A stretch of DNA of 60,614 nucleotides from assembly GCA_037139415.1 (NCBI GenBank), contig JBAXGN010000015.1, forward strand, positions 1 through 60,614. Reading direction: 5' to 3'. Position 1 is the stretch's first letter; each line of letters starts with the position of its first letter. Below, in pieces: positions 24,309 through 32,785 of the stretch. The notes under the pieces were generated by a model that ran no database searches, was not told the origin of the DNA, and saw nothing but the letters and a program-made list of their open reading frames with translations. Position numbers and translations under genes: made by a program. Source of the stretch: Verrucomicrobiota bacterium. Lineage in GTDB: Bacteria; Verrucomicrobiota; Verrucomicrobiia; Limisphaerales; Fontisphaeraceae.

Positions 24309-24671
24309 TGAATCTGAAAATACCCATTACCGGGTTCGCAGCAACCGAGCTGATGCCGATTTTCCCAAAAACGTTGTGCTAATTTCGGGCTTCACCCGAG
24401 TCCACCGCGCGTCCAAAGCCATCGGAAATACGTTTATGTCTTTACGTTTGTTTTCTACGCACACTTTGTCCCTGCCTTGTCTGGTATGGGCTCGGCGTCG
24501 CTAACAAGTATCAGCGTCATCACGGTGATTGTCGGTCTGTCGGCGCAAAAGGCCAACAGCGAGCATACCCACCTGCCGCTGGGCGCGGTGCCGATGGTCT
24601 ATGTGCTGTAGACGCAGTGTTCTATGGTGGGGAGATACAGATGCAACGAAACGCTAACCTAACAATTCACC
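24309..24671. other. Scarred non-coding region between dps and the RNB gene
   Basis: The 363 nt hold no intact gene. They include a duplicated mechanosensitive-channel fragment (24431-24550) and, after it, a short open piece ending VPMVYVL-stop at about 24611 whose origin I cannot name. The juxtaposition of unrelated coding scraps indicates recombination. No palindromic promoter is present. Confidence 0.6.
24431..24550 (+). pseudogene. Fragment of an MscS-type channel gene
   Basis: About 120 bp match 26449-26570 inside the intact channel gene with roughly a dozen mismatches (for example TTTGTTTTCTACGCACACTT is identical in both). Neither flank of the fragment resembles the channel gene. It encodes the pore-lining region only and has no start. 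Sequence divergence shows it is not an assembly duplicate of the intact gene; it is more likely the remnant of a second channel gene. Confidence 0.85.
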
Positions 24672-26243
24672 ATGCTTCAAAGCGATAAAGGTAGTTACAC
24701 GGACCAACAGAAGCGTCAGGCGGACTCACGCAGCGCGACTGGTCACGCCCTCCCAAGCAAGAGGAACGACCGAGGCATCCTCGCCGCAATTGCGCACCGC
24801 GCGATGATCGAGCGTGGCCTTGAGCCGGATTTTCCGCCAAAGGAACTGCAAGAGTTGGCGGCCATCCAAAGGCCAGCCGATGCGGCCGCCGGAATGCGCG
24901 ACCTGCGTGATCGGCTCTGGGCATCCATTGACAATGACGACTCCTGCGACCTCGACCAGCTCACCGTCGCTGAGCCACTTGAGGCCGGGATCGTCAGGAT
25001 TCTTGTAGCCATCGCAGATGTGGACGCACTGGTCCATCGGGAGTCGGCGATTGACGATCATGCGGCGCACAATACGACCTCCGTTTATACGCCCGCCGTC
25101 ATCTTTCCAATGTTGCCGGTGGCGTTATCTGCCAATCTGACGTCTCTCAACGAGGGCCAGGATCGGATTGCCGTGGTGACCGATATGGTGTTCGCAGCCG
25201 ATGGAGGGCTCGCCACGTCCGATCACTACCGGGCGCTGGTCCGCAACCATGCGAAACTCACTTACCATAGCGTTGGGGCATGGCTGGCTGGCGAAGGCGT
25301 GACACCGCCACAAATTTCAAGGGTTCCGGGACTCGACGCAAACCTTCGTCTTCAGGACAGCCTCGCCCAGCGTCTCGCTGCCCGGCGTCAAGTGCACGGT
25401 GCGCTAAGTCTGGAGACGATTGAACCAAATGCAATCTTCGATAGGGACACCATTTCAAAGCTTGAGCCAAATTGGAAGAACCGGGCGACGCAATTGATCG
25501 AAGACTTTATGATTGCAGCGAATGGAGCGACCGCGACCTACCTGGCTACGAAGAATTTTCCGTCCATACGAAGGGTTTTGCGACCTCCGGAACGCTGGGA
25601 TCGCATCGTGATGCTCGCGGCTGAGTTGGGGGAGCAACTCCCTGACAAGCCGGATGCCGTGGCGCTTGAAGCCTTTCTCGCGCGGCGGCACCAGACCGCT
25701 CCGGAAAAGTTCACTGACCTGTCGCTAGCCGTGGTCAAGTTGATCGGTCGTGGAGAATACGCGCTGGACTTACCTGGTGACGAACCGCCCGGACATTTTG
25801 CGCTGGCAGTCCAGGACTATACCCACTCCACCGCACCGAACCGGCGCTTTCCCGATCTCATTACGCAACGCCTTCTGAAAGCAGCGGTAGCCGGGACACC
25901 TTTGCCTTACACAATCACTGAACTGGCTGAACTCGCGAAGCGTTGCACACAGCGGGAAGACGATGTCACGAAAGTTGAGCGTCGGATGCGAAAATCGGCA
26001 GCAGCGCTGCTTCTGTCTGGACGGATTGGCGAGACATTTGACGGCATCGTCACCGGAGCATCCGAGAAGGGCACTTGGGTGCGGCTCTTTCAGCCGCCCA
26101 CCGAGGGCCGACTAGCGCGTGGGTTTCAAGGTTGCGACGTGGGTGATCGCGTCCGCGTCAAACTGGTTCACACCGACATTGAGCGCGGTTTCATCGACTT
26201 TGTGCGCGAGACTGATAGCGGGTCAGCAGTAGCTAAATTATGA
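24672..26243 (+). CDS. RNB-domain exoribonuclease (RNase II/R family), with a borrowed N-terminus
   Basis: This 523-residue protein is an RNase II/R-type 3'-5' exoribonuclease. The catalytic Asp cluster is in SIDNDDSCDLDQLTVAE followed by VAIADVDALV. HSTAPNRRFPDLITQRLL is the conserved end of the RNB domain, and the last 70 residues form an S1-like beta-barrel (FDGIVTGASEKGTWVRL). It has no N-terminal cold-shock domains. The first 17 residues (MLQSDKGSYTDQQKRQA) are not RNB-like; they match the start of the small protein at 42136 (MPQGDKSSYTDKQKRQA), so the gene start was probably acquired by recombination. Its stop overlaps the mscS-like start by ATGA. Confidence 0.9.
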   Translation: MLQSDKGSYTDQQKRQADSRSATGHALPSKRNDRGILAAIAHRAMIERGLEPDFPPKELQELAAIQRPADAAAGMRDLRDRLWASIDNDDSCDLDQLTVAEPLEAGIVRILVAIADVDALVHRESAIDDHAAHNTTSVYTPAVIFPMLPVALSANLTSLNEGQDRIAVVTDMVFAADGGLATSDHYRALVRNHAKLTYHSVGAWLAGEGVTPPQISRVPGLDANLRLQDSLAQRLAARRQVHGALSLETIEPNAIFDRDTISKLEPNWKNRATQLIEDFMIAANGATATYLATKNFPSIRRVLRPPERWDRIVMLAAELGEQLPDKPDAVALEAFLARRHQTAPEKFTDLSLAVVKLIGRGEYALDLPGDEPPGHFALAVQDYTHSTAPNRRFPDLITQRLLKAAVAGTPLPYTITELAELAKRCTQREDDVTKVERRMRKSAAALLLSGRIGETFDGIVTGASEKGTWVRLFQPPTEGRLARGFQGCDVGDRVRVKLVHTDIERGFIDFVRETDSGSAVAKL

Positions 26244-27157
26244 ACATCTTTGATCAAATCAGACATGGAGGATTTACCGATCCATCCACCTTTCACGGTG
26301 CTCTAATTTACGCCATTATTTTTGCGTTCTTTGCTTGGCTCGTCGGTCACACATTGCGCCTGGCCGTCCAAAGAGTGCTGTTGCATGACAAAAATGATCG
26401 CATTGACCGGATGGCTGTTAAATTCCTGGCAAAATTGATTCGATACTGCGTTTATGTTTTCGCGTTTGTTTTCTACGCACACTTTGTCCCTGCCTTGTCT
26501 GGTATAGGCTCGGCGTCGCTAACAAGCATCAGCGTCATCACGGTGGTTGTCGGTCTCGCGGCGCAGAATACTCTCGGCAACCTTGTCGCTGGAATCTCCC
26601 TTTTGCTATATCGGCCTTTCAAGTTAGGTGACCGGTTGCAGGTGCTGGCACCAACTGGCATCGAAACCGGCATGGTTGAAAGCCTTACTCTTGGTTACAC
26701 TCTACTGAAAACGGATGACAATCGGCGGGTTGTAATTCCCAACAGCCTCATGGCCAGCCAGACAACCATCAACCTGACTACGAACGACCCCCGCGTGATT
26801 TGCTCAGTGCCGATCGGCATCAGCTATGACGCGGACATTGACAAAGCTCGCGGCATTCTGCTCGATCTGGCCGGCAAACATCCAAAAACCGAGAAGGTTT
26901 GCGGGTGCCCCCTGACGCAGTTGGGCATATCTGGCGTCGTCTTGACAGTTGAGGTGTGGTGTGCTGATGCTTTAATCGCCACAACGCTGAGATGCGATTT
27001 GCTTGAACAAGCAACGAAACGTTTTGCCTTGGAAGGCATCGGTATTCCACTTCCGCAGACGACGGTGATCTTGAGAGATGATCGAACTTTTAGCGCGAAG
27101 CAGGAAAAGGAACCCAGGATCCCTGGCAAAAATCCCCTAGGAAAAGCCGAATCATGA
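26240..27157 (+). CDS. MscS-family mechanosensitive ion channel
   Basis: This 305-residue protein has three membrane helices (about residues 17-38, 58-80 and 85-112) and the MscS signature VVVGLAAQNTLGNLVAGISLLLYRP, followed by FKLGDRL. The pore helix with alternating Ala/Gly is clear. The cytoplasmic beta and alpha/beta domains run to about residue 270, and the C-terminal 30 residues are basic. MscS channels release solutes on hypo-osmotic shock. It is coupled by ATGA overlaps to the RNB gene upstream and a small frame downstream. Confidence 0.93.
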   Translation: MNIFDQIRHGGFTDPSTFHGALIYAIIFAFFAWLVGHTLRLAVQRVLLHDKNDRIDRMAVKFLAKLIRYCVYVFAFVFYAHFVPALSGIGSASLTSISVITVVVGLAAQNTLGNLVAGISLLLYRPFKLGDRLQVLAPTGIETGMVESLTLGYTLLKTDDNRRVVIPNSLMASQTTINLTTNDPRVICSVPIGISYDADIDKARGILLDLAGKHPKTEKVCGCPLTQLGISGVVLTVEVWCADALIATTLRCDLLEQATKRFALEGIGIPLPQTTVILRDDRTFSAKQEKEPRIPGKNPLGKAES

Positions 27158-27300
27158 AAACCGCTATTGAAGCACTGCTTGAGAATGGAAAATCTTTGGA
27201 AAATGGTCAAATCGCTCACACCTCAGGAGGTGGCAAACAAGTCGGCAAACAACAATGGCTGATTGCAGCAGGAAGAACCTATGGCGCTTGCCCCCAATAA
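27154..27300 (+). CDS. Possible 48-residue protein overlapping mscS and pyk
   Basis: ATG 27154 overlaps the channel stop as ATGA, and the frame ends at TAA 27300, 20 nt inside the pyruvate kinase gene. The peptide begins MKTAIEALLENGKSLENG and contains GGGKQVGKQQW. No family is recognised. The double coupling fits a run of overlapping genes and would bring ribosomes to pyk, so it may be a translated linker rather than a functional protein. Confidence 0.45.
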   Translation: MKTAIEALLENGKSLENGQIAHTSGGGKQVGKQQWLIAAGRTYGACPQ

Positions 27301-28756
27301 AACTAAGCTTGTGTGTACGATCGGACCGGCGTCCGCGTCGCCCGAGGTCCTGCGGCAAATGCTGCTAGCCGGGATGAATATCGCCCGGCTCAACTTCTCG
27401 CACGGTGAATTTGCCTGGCATCAGACCGTAATCGCCAATCTGCGCCTGGCCGCTCGCGCGACCGGCAAACGCGTAACGATCATGGCCGACCTTCCGGGCC
27501 CGAAGATACGGATTGGGCAACTGGTCAACGAACCGATCGAGTTAAAACGGGGCGATACCTTCACGTTGACTGCGGATGAAATCCTGGGAGACACACACCG
27601 TGTCTCCGTGAGTTTTCCGCGCCTGTCCGCTGTGGTAAATCCGGGGGATGGCCTTTTTCTCAATGACGGTAATATTCAACTGAAGGTGGTCAGAGTCGCA
27701 GGCAACGACGTTGAGTGCCGGTTAATGGTCGGAGGTGAGCTACGCTCGCGCAAGGGGCTGAATCTTCCCGGAATCAACCTGGGCATCAGTGCGTTTACCG
27801 AACACGATCATGCATGCCTGAAGTTCGCGCTGGAACAAGGTGTGGATGCGGTCAGCCAGTCCTTCGTCGAGACGGCTGCCGATGTTGAAGCTGTGCGGCG
27901 GGCGGCCGCAGAATTGGGACATCATCCGTTCATCATTGCCAAGATCGAAAGGGCGGGCGCCCTGGCTCACGTGAACGAGATTCTGAAAGCCGCCGACGGC
28001 ATCATGATTGCGCGCGGCGATTTGGGGGTGGAAACCCCTATGGAGCGAATTGCCGTGGTCCAGAAGCAACTGATAAACCAGGCCAACTTGCTAGGGAAAC
28101 CGGTGATCACGGCCACGCAAATGCTGGAGTCAATGGTGGATCATTACCGCCCTACCCGGGCGGAAGCCACCGATGTGGCTAATGCCATTCTTGACGGCAC
28201 TGATTGTGTGATGCTTTCCGAAGAATCGGCGATGGGAAAATTCCCGGTCGAGGCAGTTAATATGCTGGCCAGGATCGCGACCGCGACCGAGCCGTATCGC
28301 ACCGATGCTCGCGCGCAAGCGGGCCTCGCGGACTACGATCGCGCTGGCGACGTTCATCTCGTGGACCTCCTTTCGCGCAACCTCCAGCATATCGTGGCGC
28401 AACTCGCCCCGACGGCGGTCATGGTCCCCACGACTGCGGGATACGCTGCGCGGATGGTCGCCCGCTTCAAGCTGCCCGTGTGGATCGCGGCGGTCAGCCC
28501 GCACGAAGCAGCCTGTCATGGGCTGCAGTTCTCATACGGAGTAGCTCCGATTCACGCGCCGGAACTGCCTGGAGATTGGAGCGCATTTGCCAGGCGATGG
28601 GTGCGAGACGAAGGGTTGGTCGAGGGACTGGTGGTGCTGACTGAAGGTCCCTCCCGAGATAATCCTGAGGCCAACCCACGTCTGGAAATATTTAATCTGA
28701 ACAGCAGGCAGCTCGCGCTGCCTCAGTCCACAATATACTCCGAGGAAAAACCATGA
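27281..28756 (+). CDS. pyk: Pyruvate kinase
   Basis: This 491-residue enzyme converts phosphoenolpyruvate and ADP to pyruvate and ATP. Family landmarks are TKLVCTIGPASASPE, GMNIARLNFSHG, ADLPGPKIRIG, FIIAKIERAGAL (catalytic Lys), MIARGDLGVETP and KPVITATQMLESM. The C-terminal domain is shorter and more divergent than in E. coli PykF, so allosteric control may differ. ATG 27281 is used, with AGGAAG 6-11 nt upstream. The next gene starts at its stop (ATGA). With the dehydrogenase and decarboxylase downstream it forms a phosphoenolpyruvate-to-ethanol pathway. Confidence 0.96.
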   Translation: MALAPNKTKLVCTIGPASASPEVLRQMLLAGMNIARLNFSHGEFAWHQTVIANLRLAARATGKRVTIMADLPGPKIRIGQLVNEPIELKRGDTFTLTADEILGDTHRVSVSFPRLSAVVNPGDGLFLNDGNIQLKVVRVAGNDVECRLMVGGELRSRKGLNLPGINLGISAFTEHDHACLKFALEQGVDAVSQSFVETAADVEAVRRAAAELGHHPFIIAKIERAGALAHVNEILKAADGIMIARGDLGVETPMERIAVVQKQLINQANLLGKPVITATQMLESMVDHYRPTRAEATDVANAILDGTDCVMLSEESAMGKFPVEAVNMLARIATATEPYRTDARAQAGLADYDRAGDVHLVDLLSRNLQHIVAQLAPTAVMVPTTAGYAARMVARFKLPVWIAAVSPHEAACHGLQFSYGVAPIHAPELPGDWSAFARRWVRDEGLVEGLVVLTEGPSRDNPEANPRLEIFNLNSRQLALPQSTIYSEEKP

Positions 28757-29850
28757 AAAAACCAGCAAACGCCTTAAACCGCAAAGCAACTATGAAGGCG
28801 CTCGTCTTCCATGGGCCTAACCGTCTGGCATTGGAGGATAGGCCCAAACCGACGATTATTGAGGCAACGGACGCGATCGTTCGGATCACGACGACCACCC
28901 TCTGCGGGACCGACCTGCACATTCTCAAGGGCGACGTGCCGAGCATCACCGACGGACGTATTCTCGGTCATGAAGGAGTGGGGATTATCGAAGAGGTGGG
29001 CATGAACGTATTGGGTTTTCACAAGGGGGATAAAGTACTCATCTCACTAATTACCTGCTGTGGCAGGTGCAGCTTTTGCAAGCAAGGGATGTTTTCCCAT
29101 TGTGTCGCTGGCGGCTGGCGGCTGGGCAACAGTATTGACGGCACGCAGGCTGAATATGTCAGAATCCCGTTTGCCGACACCGGCTTGTACCTGCTGCCAC
29201 CTGAGGTTGATGAGGAAGCAGCGGTCATGCTCAGTTGCGCTCTCCCTACCGGCTTGGAATGTGGAGTATTGAACGGACAGGTAAAGCCGGGGGACATCGT
29301 GGCCATCGTTGGCGCCGGGCCGGTGGGCCTCGCCACCCTGCTTGCGGCACAACTATATTCGCCCGCTGAGATTATCATGATTGATCTTGACCGCAACCGA
29401 TTGGCGGCCGCCCGGTCGTTCGGCGCGACAAAAATTGTGAATAGCGCGGACGGGAAAGCAGTGGAGCGGGTCATGGCGTTGACGCAAGGCGCTGGTGTTG
29501 ACGTGGCCATCGAGGTTGTCGGCCTTTCCGCGACCTTCGACATCTGCCAAGCGATTATCGCCCCTGGCGGGCACATTGCGAACGTGGGGGTCCACGGTAA
29601 ACCGGTCGCACTCCACCTCGAAAAGCTGTGGGGTTCCAATATCACGATCACGACGCGTTTGGTAGATGCGGCAACCACGCCCATGCTGCTTAGGATGGTT
29701 CAGTTGGGACGGTTGGAGGCAAAGAAGCTCGTGAGCCATCGGTTTGAGCTATCGGAAATCATGAAGGCATACGACATCTTCGGAAACGCTGCAAAAGAAC
29801 GGGCATTAAAGGTGGCAATAACAACCGGAGCCAGGGCACGGCAGTCTTGA
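28753..29850 (+). CDS. Zinc-dependent alcohol dehydrogenase
   Basis: This medium-chain dehydrogenase of 365 residues has the catalytic zinc ligands in TTLCGTDLHI and GHEGVG, four structural-zinc cysteines in CCGRCSFCKQG...HC, and a nucleotide-binding GAGPVGLATLLAAQ with acidic IDLDRNR after the second strand, favouring NAD. It probably reduces acetaldehyde to ethanol, given the pyruvate decarboxylase 44 nt downstream. Two starts are possible: 28753, which gives ATGA coupling to pyk, and ATG 28792 (MKALVFHG), the usual start of the family. Substrate assignment is from context. Confidence 0.92.
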   Translation: MKKPANALNRKATMKALVFHGPNRLALEDRPKPTIIEATDAIVRITTTTLCGTDLHILKGDVPSITDGRILGHEGVGIIEEVGMNVLGFHKGDKVLISLITCCGRCSFCKQGMFSHCVAGGWRLGNSIDGTQAEYVRIPFADTGLYLLPPEVDEEAAVMLSCALPTGLECGVLNGQVKPGDIVAIVGAGPVGLATLLAAQLYSPAEIIMIDLDRNRLAAARSFGATKIVNSADGKAVERVMALTQGAGVDVAIEVVGLSATFDICQAIIAPGGHIANVGVHGKPVALHLEKLWGSNITITTRLVDAATTPMLLRMVQLGRLEAKKLVSHRFELSEIMKAYDIFGNAAKERALKVAITTGARARQS

Positions 29851-29894
29851 AGGGAAACCCCTAAACAACAGAATACACATTTGTCCCGAATAAT

Positions 29895-31562
29895 ATGTTA
29901 ATTTCACAGATCACCGTTGCTGAATACCTACTACACCGACTGAAAGAGATCGGTGTAGATCACCTCTTTGGCGTGCCGGGAGATTTTGTCCTGGGTTTCC
30001 TCAATCAGGTACTGAAGAGTGACGTAAAGTACGTTGGCACCTGTAATGAACTCAATGCGGCCTATGCCGCCGACGGCTATGCACGTATCCGGGGCATCGG
30101 TGCATTTGCCACGACTTATGGCGTCGGAGAACTGAGTGCCATTAATGGCGTGGCAGGAGCCTTTGCTGAACGAGTGCCGGTGGTGGTGATCACTGGATCG
30201 CCAGCGACGATTAATTTTCGTACCCGCCCGCTGTTGCATCATACCTTGGGCGATTATCAGATTCCTTTGAGGATCTATGAGAAAATTACGGTTGCCTCAA
30301 CCCAACTCGTGTTTGCCGAAACGGCCCCGCAAGAGATTGACCGTGTCTTGGCAACGTGTCTCGCGCGTCAACAACCGGTGTACATCAGTCTCCCTGCGGA
30401 TGTGGTGATGATGAAATGTAATCCGCCAGGAGCTTTCCATTTTACAACGCCCGCCCATGGTGATCCGGATGCGCTCGGAGAAGCGCTCAAGGAGGCGCTT
30501 GGAATGCTGGATAAAGCGCAGCAGCCGGTGGTGATCGGGGATGTGGAGTTGATCCGCTTTAAGCTGCAGAAGGAATTCGCCGGTTTGCTTGCCAAAACAG
30601 GTTTCCCGTATGTCACCATGATGTTGGGCAAGACGGTCCTTTCCGAGCATCACCCGCAATTCATTGGCCTCTTTGAGGGAGATCGGAGTCGCGACTACGT
30701 ACGGACTCGGGTCGAGTCCGCTGATTGCATTCTTCAATTGGGGGCTTTGATGACTGATTTTAACACGGGCGGCTTTACCACGAATCTCGACGACTCCAGG
30801 ACGATCAGTGCCAACATCCGAACGGTAAAAATCAAACACCACTACTTTGAAAACGTGTACCTTCCTGATTTCCTCCTGGGGTTGACCGCAAAGCTTTCCC
30901 AGCGAAATTCCGCCACGCTGGAGATCCAATCTGCTGCGGATGGCTGCGTACATCGGCATACCGAGGCGTACCAACCGGAGGCGGCGAAAGCGCTTACGAT
31001 CAAGCGGTTTTTTGATCGCATGAGTCACTTTATAGGAAACGATTCCATCGTGGTTGCAGAAACCGGCGTAGCTCTCTTCAGCGCGGCGGAGATGCTCATG
31101 CCGGAGGGCGCGACGTTCATCGGGCAGACGTTTTACGGGTCGATCGGATATACGGTCGGGGCAACCCTGGGTGCGGCCATGGCCGCGCCGGCCCGACAGA
31201 CCATTCTATTTATCGGCGATGGTTCTTTTCAGGTGACTTGTCAAGACCTCTCGACCATGATTCGCAATCAGCTCAAGCCGGTCATCTTCCTTATCAATAA
31301 TGATGGCTATACGATTGAGCGGGTGATTACGGATCGCCCCTACAACGACATCCAACCCTGGCACTATCACAAGCTGGTGGACGTGTTCGGCGGCGGGCTG
31401 GGGCTGGATGTCCGCACGGAAGGGGAACTGGAAGACGCATTGGGCAAAGCTGCCACAGCGGATGGTCTCGTATTCATCGAAATTCACACCGGGCGGATGG
31501 ATTGTCCGGAGTCCCTTCGCAGTGCCGGGCGGGCGATGGCAAAAACCAATCAGCTCGACTGA
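29895..31562 (+). CDS. Thiamine-diphosphate-dependent pyruvate (2-oxo acid) decarboxylase
   Basis: This 555-residue protein belongs to the pyruvate/indolepyruvate decarboxylase family. It shows the cofactor-activating Glu in GTCNELNAAYAADGYAR, the paired active-site His in LLHHTLGDY, and the thiamine-diphosphate/Mg motif GDGSFQVTCQDLSTMIRN...INNDGYTIE. It would convert pyruvate to acetaldehyde, which the preceding dehydrogenase reduces to ethanol. Pyruvate decarboxylases are uncommon in bacteria, so a phenyl- or indolepyruvate substrate cannot be excluded; the pyruvate kinase in the same run argues for pyruvate. The leader is A-rich (CCCGAATAAT-ATG). Confidence 0.92.
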   Translation: MLISQITVAEYLLHRLKEIGVDHLFGVPGDFVLGFLNQVLKSDVKYVGTCNELNAAYAADGYARIRGIGAFATTYGVGELSAINGVAGAFAERVPVVVITGSPATINFRTRPLLHHTLGDYQIPLRIYEKITVASTQLVFAETAPQEIDRVLATCLARQQPVYISLPADVVMMKCNPPGAFHFTTPAHGDPDALGEALKEALGMLDKAQQPVVIGDVELIRFKLQKEFAGLLAKTGFPYVTMMLGKTVLSEHHPQFIGLFEGDRSRDYVRTRVESADCILQLGALMTDFNTGGFTTNLDDSRTISANIRTVKIKHHYFENVYLPDFLLGLTAKLSQRNSATLEIQSAADGCVHRHTEAYQPEAAKALTIKRFFDRMSHFIGNDSIVVAETGVALFSAAEMLMPEGATFIGQTFYGSIGYTVGATLGAAMAAPARQTILFIGDGSFQVTCQDLSTMIRNQLKPVIFLINNDGYTIERVITDRPYNDIQPWHYHKLVDVFGGGLGLDVRTEGELEDALGKAATADGLVFIEIHTGRMDCPESLRSAGRAMAKTNQLD

Positions 31563-31626
31563 GGCGGAGCTAGGCTCCGATGCGGCAATCGGCGGCGGCA
31601 GGGAGAAGGTAAAGCGAATACCTGCG

Positions 31627-31671
31627 GTAGGGTTACACCCCATAGCGAAGGACTTACCAATGTCGTAGAGT
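31627..31671 (+). promoter_or_regulatory. Palindromic stress-regulon promoter P9
   Basis: GTAGGGTTACACCCCATAGC (31627-31646), then 19 nt, then TAGAGT (31666-31671). The inferred start near 31678 is 37 nt before a 41-codon frame, followed by the lipoprotein cluster. Confidence 0.75.
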
Positions 31672-31714
31672 AACTAAAGCGAAAATAAAAAAGCGCGAAA
31701 TTGAAAGAAAATAC

Positions 31715-31840
31715 ATGATGACCCAGCACGCAGAGGTCGAGACGAATAGCAAGAGCTACACAAAAGCTACCGACAAGAAACTACTGGGTTGCCAAGTTCA
31801 GGCGGCACGCCAACAAGTGAAGGACCAATTTGCGCGTTAA
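31715..31840 (+). CDS. Small 41-residue hypothetical protein
   Basis: The frame begins MMTQHAEVETNSK and ends QQVKDQFAR. It is polar, probably helical, and has no recognised family. It begins 37 nt after the inferred start of P9 with an A-rich leader like those of its neighbours (GAAAGAAAATAC-ATG), which supports real translation. It is followed after 51 nt by the first BON lipoprotein. Confidence 0.5.
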   Translation: MMTQHAEVETNSKSYTKATDKKLLGCQVQAARQQVKDQFAR

Positions 31841-31891
31841 ACGCGCAGCGACGGAAAATCTAAAACAAACAACAGAATAACAAGAAACATT

Positions 31892-32239
31892 ATGGAAAAA
31901 ACAAACAACAACACGGGTTCTTCCCTGAAGGTATTGGCATTAATCCTCTGCATCAGCGCGATGCCGCTGGTTTGCGCAACGGGCTGTTTCACCAGCAGCC
32001 GTTACCAGCAAAGCACGGGCGAATACACGGACGACAGTGGGCTTTCAGCCAGTGTCAAGAAAGCTTTGAACGATGACCAGGTGTACAAGTACGACGGCGT
32101 TAACGTGGTTACGTTTAAAGGTGTGGTGCAATTAAGCGGTTTTGTGGTCTCGAGGGACCAGATGAACCGGGCTGGTGAACTCGCTAAAAAAGTCGGTGGC
32201 GTAAATGAACTCCAAAACAATATCACCGTAAAAGAATAG
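31892..32239 (+). CDS. BON-domain lipoprotein, copy 1
   Basis: This 115-residue protein has a signal peptide with a lipobox-like CATGC near residue 31 and then the head FTSSRYQQSTGEYTDD shared with the genes at 32786 and 34082. The rest is one BON domain (LSASVKKALNDDQ, VNVVTFKGVVQLSGFV, GVNELQNNITVKE). Such OsmY-like periplasmic lipoproteins respond to osmotic or envelope stress. The start has an A/C-rich leader (AATAACAAGAAACATT-ATG). The three copies keep the BON surface nearly unchanged, which suggests recent amplification, possibly for dosage. Confidence 0.85.
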   Translation: MEKTNNNTGSSLKVLALILCISAMPLVCATGCFTSSRYQQSTGEYTDDSGLSASVKKALNDDQVYKYDGVNVVTFKGVVQLSGFVVSRDQMNRAGELAKKVGGVNELQNNITVKE

Positions 32240-32297
32240 GCGCATTACACTAGTAGCAATGCAAAAAACCAAAACAAAACCTAAAAATAAATATAAT

Positions 32298-32744
32298 ATG
32301 AAACAAAAAACCATACTCATTACCTTTCTGGCCGCCGCTGCGTTCGTGGTGGGTTGCAATAAAGAAGAAACCACCGCGCAACAACTCGACAAAGTGAAAA
32401 AGGAAACCAAAGAAGCCGCGCAGGACATGCAGGATTACAAATTCGCACAAAAGGCGGCCTTCGTGGAAAAAATGCAGGGCCAGATGAACGAGATCAACAA
32501 AGATTTGGACCAACTTATGGTCCGCGTCGAAAAGTCCAGTGACGCGGCCAAAGCCGAAGCCAAACCCAAACTTCAAGCCTTGCGCAACCAGGCGGCGAAG
32601 TTGAACCAGCAGCTTGAAGAGGCCAAGAACGCCACGGAGTCCACCTGGGACGACGTCAAAAACGGTTTCAAGAAGGGCTATAGTGAGTTTAAGGACGGGG
32701 TGCAGACGGCGCGCCAATGGGTGAGCGATAAAATCGCTCCGTAA
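32298..32744 (+). CDS. Coiled-coil lipoprotein
   Basis: This 148-residue protein has a signal peptide with lipobox VVGC (Cys near residue 19), then a long, highly charged helix with heptad-like spacing (AQQLDKVKKETKEAAQDMQDY, KLQALRNQAAKLNQQLEEAKN) and an amphipathic end (FKKGYSEFKDGVQTARQWVSDKI). It resembles small apolipoprotein-like proteins that stabilise the envelope, but no family name is certain. ATG 32298 is preferred over 32259 because it places the signal peptide at the N-terminus. It sits between two BON lipoproteins. Confidence 0.8.
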   Translation: MKQKTILITFLAAAAFVVGCNKEETTAQQLDKVKKETKEAAQDMQDYKFAQKAAFVEKMQGQMNEINKDLDQLMVRVEKSSDAAKAEAKPKLQALRNQAAKLNQQLEEAKNATESTWDDVKNGFKKGYSEFKDGVQTARQWVSDKIAP

Positions 32745-32785
32745 ACGCGAAGTAAACAACAGAAACAAACCAGACAAAATACATT

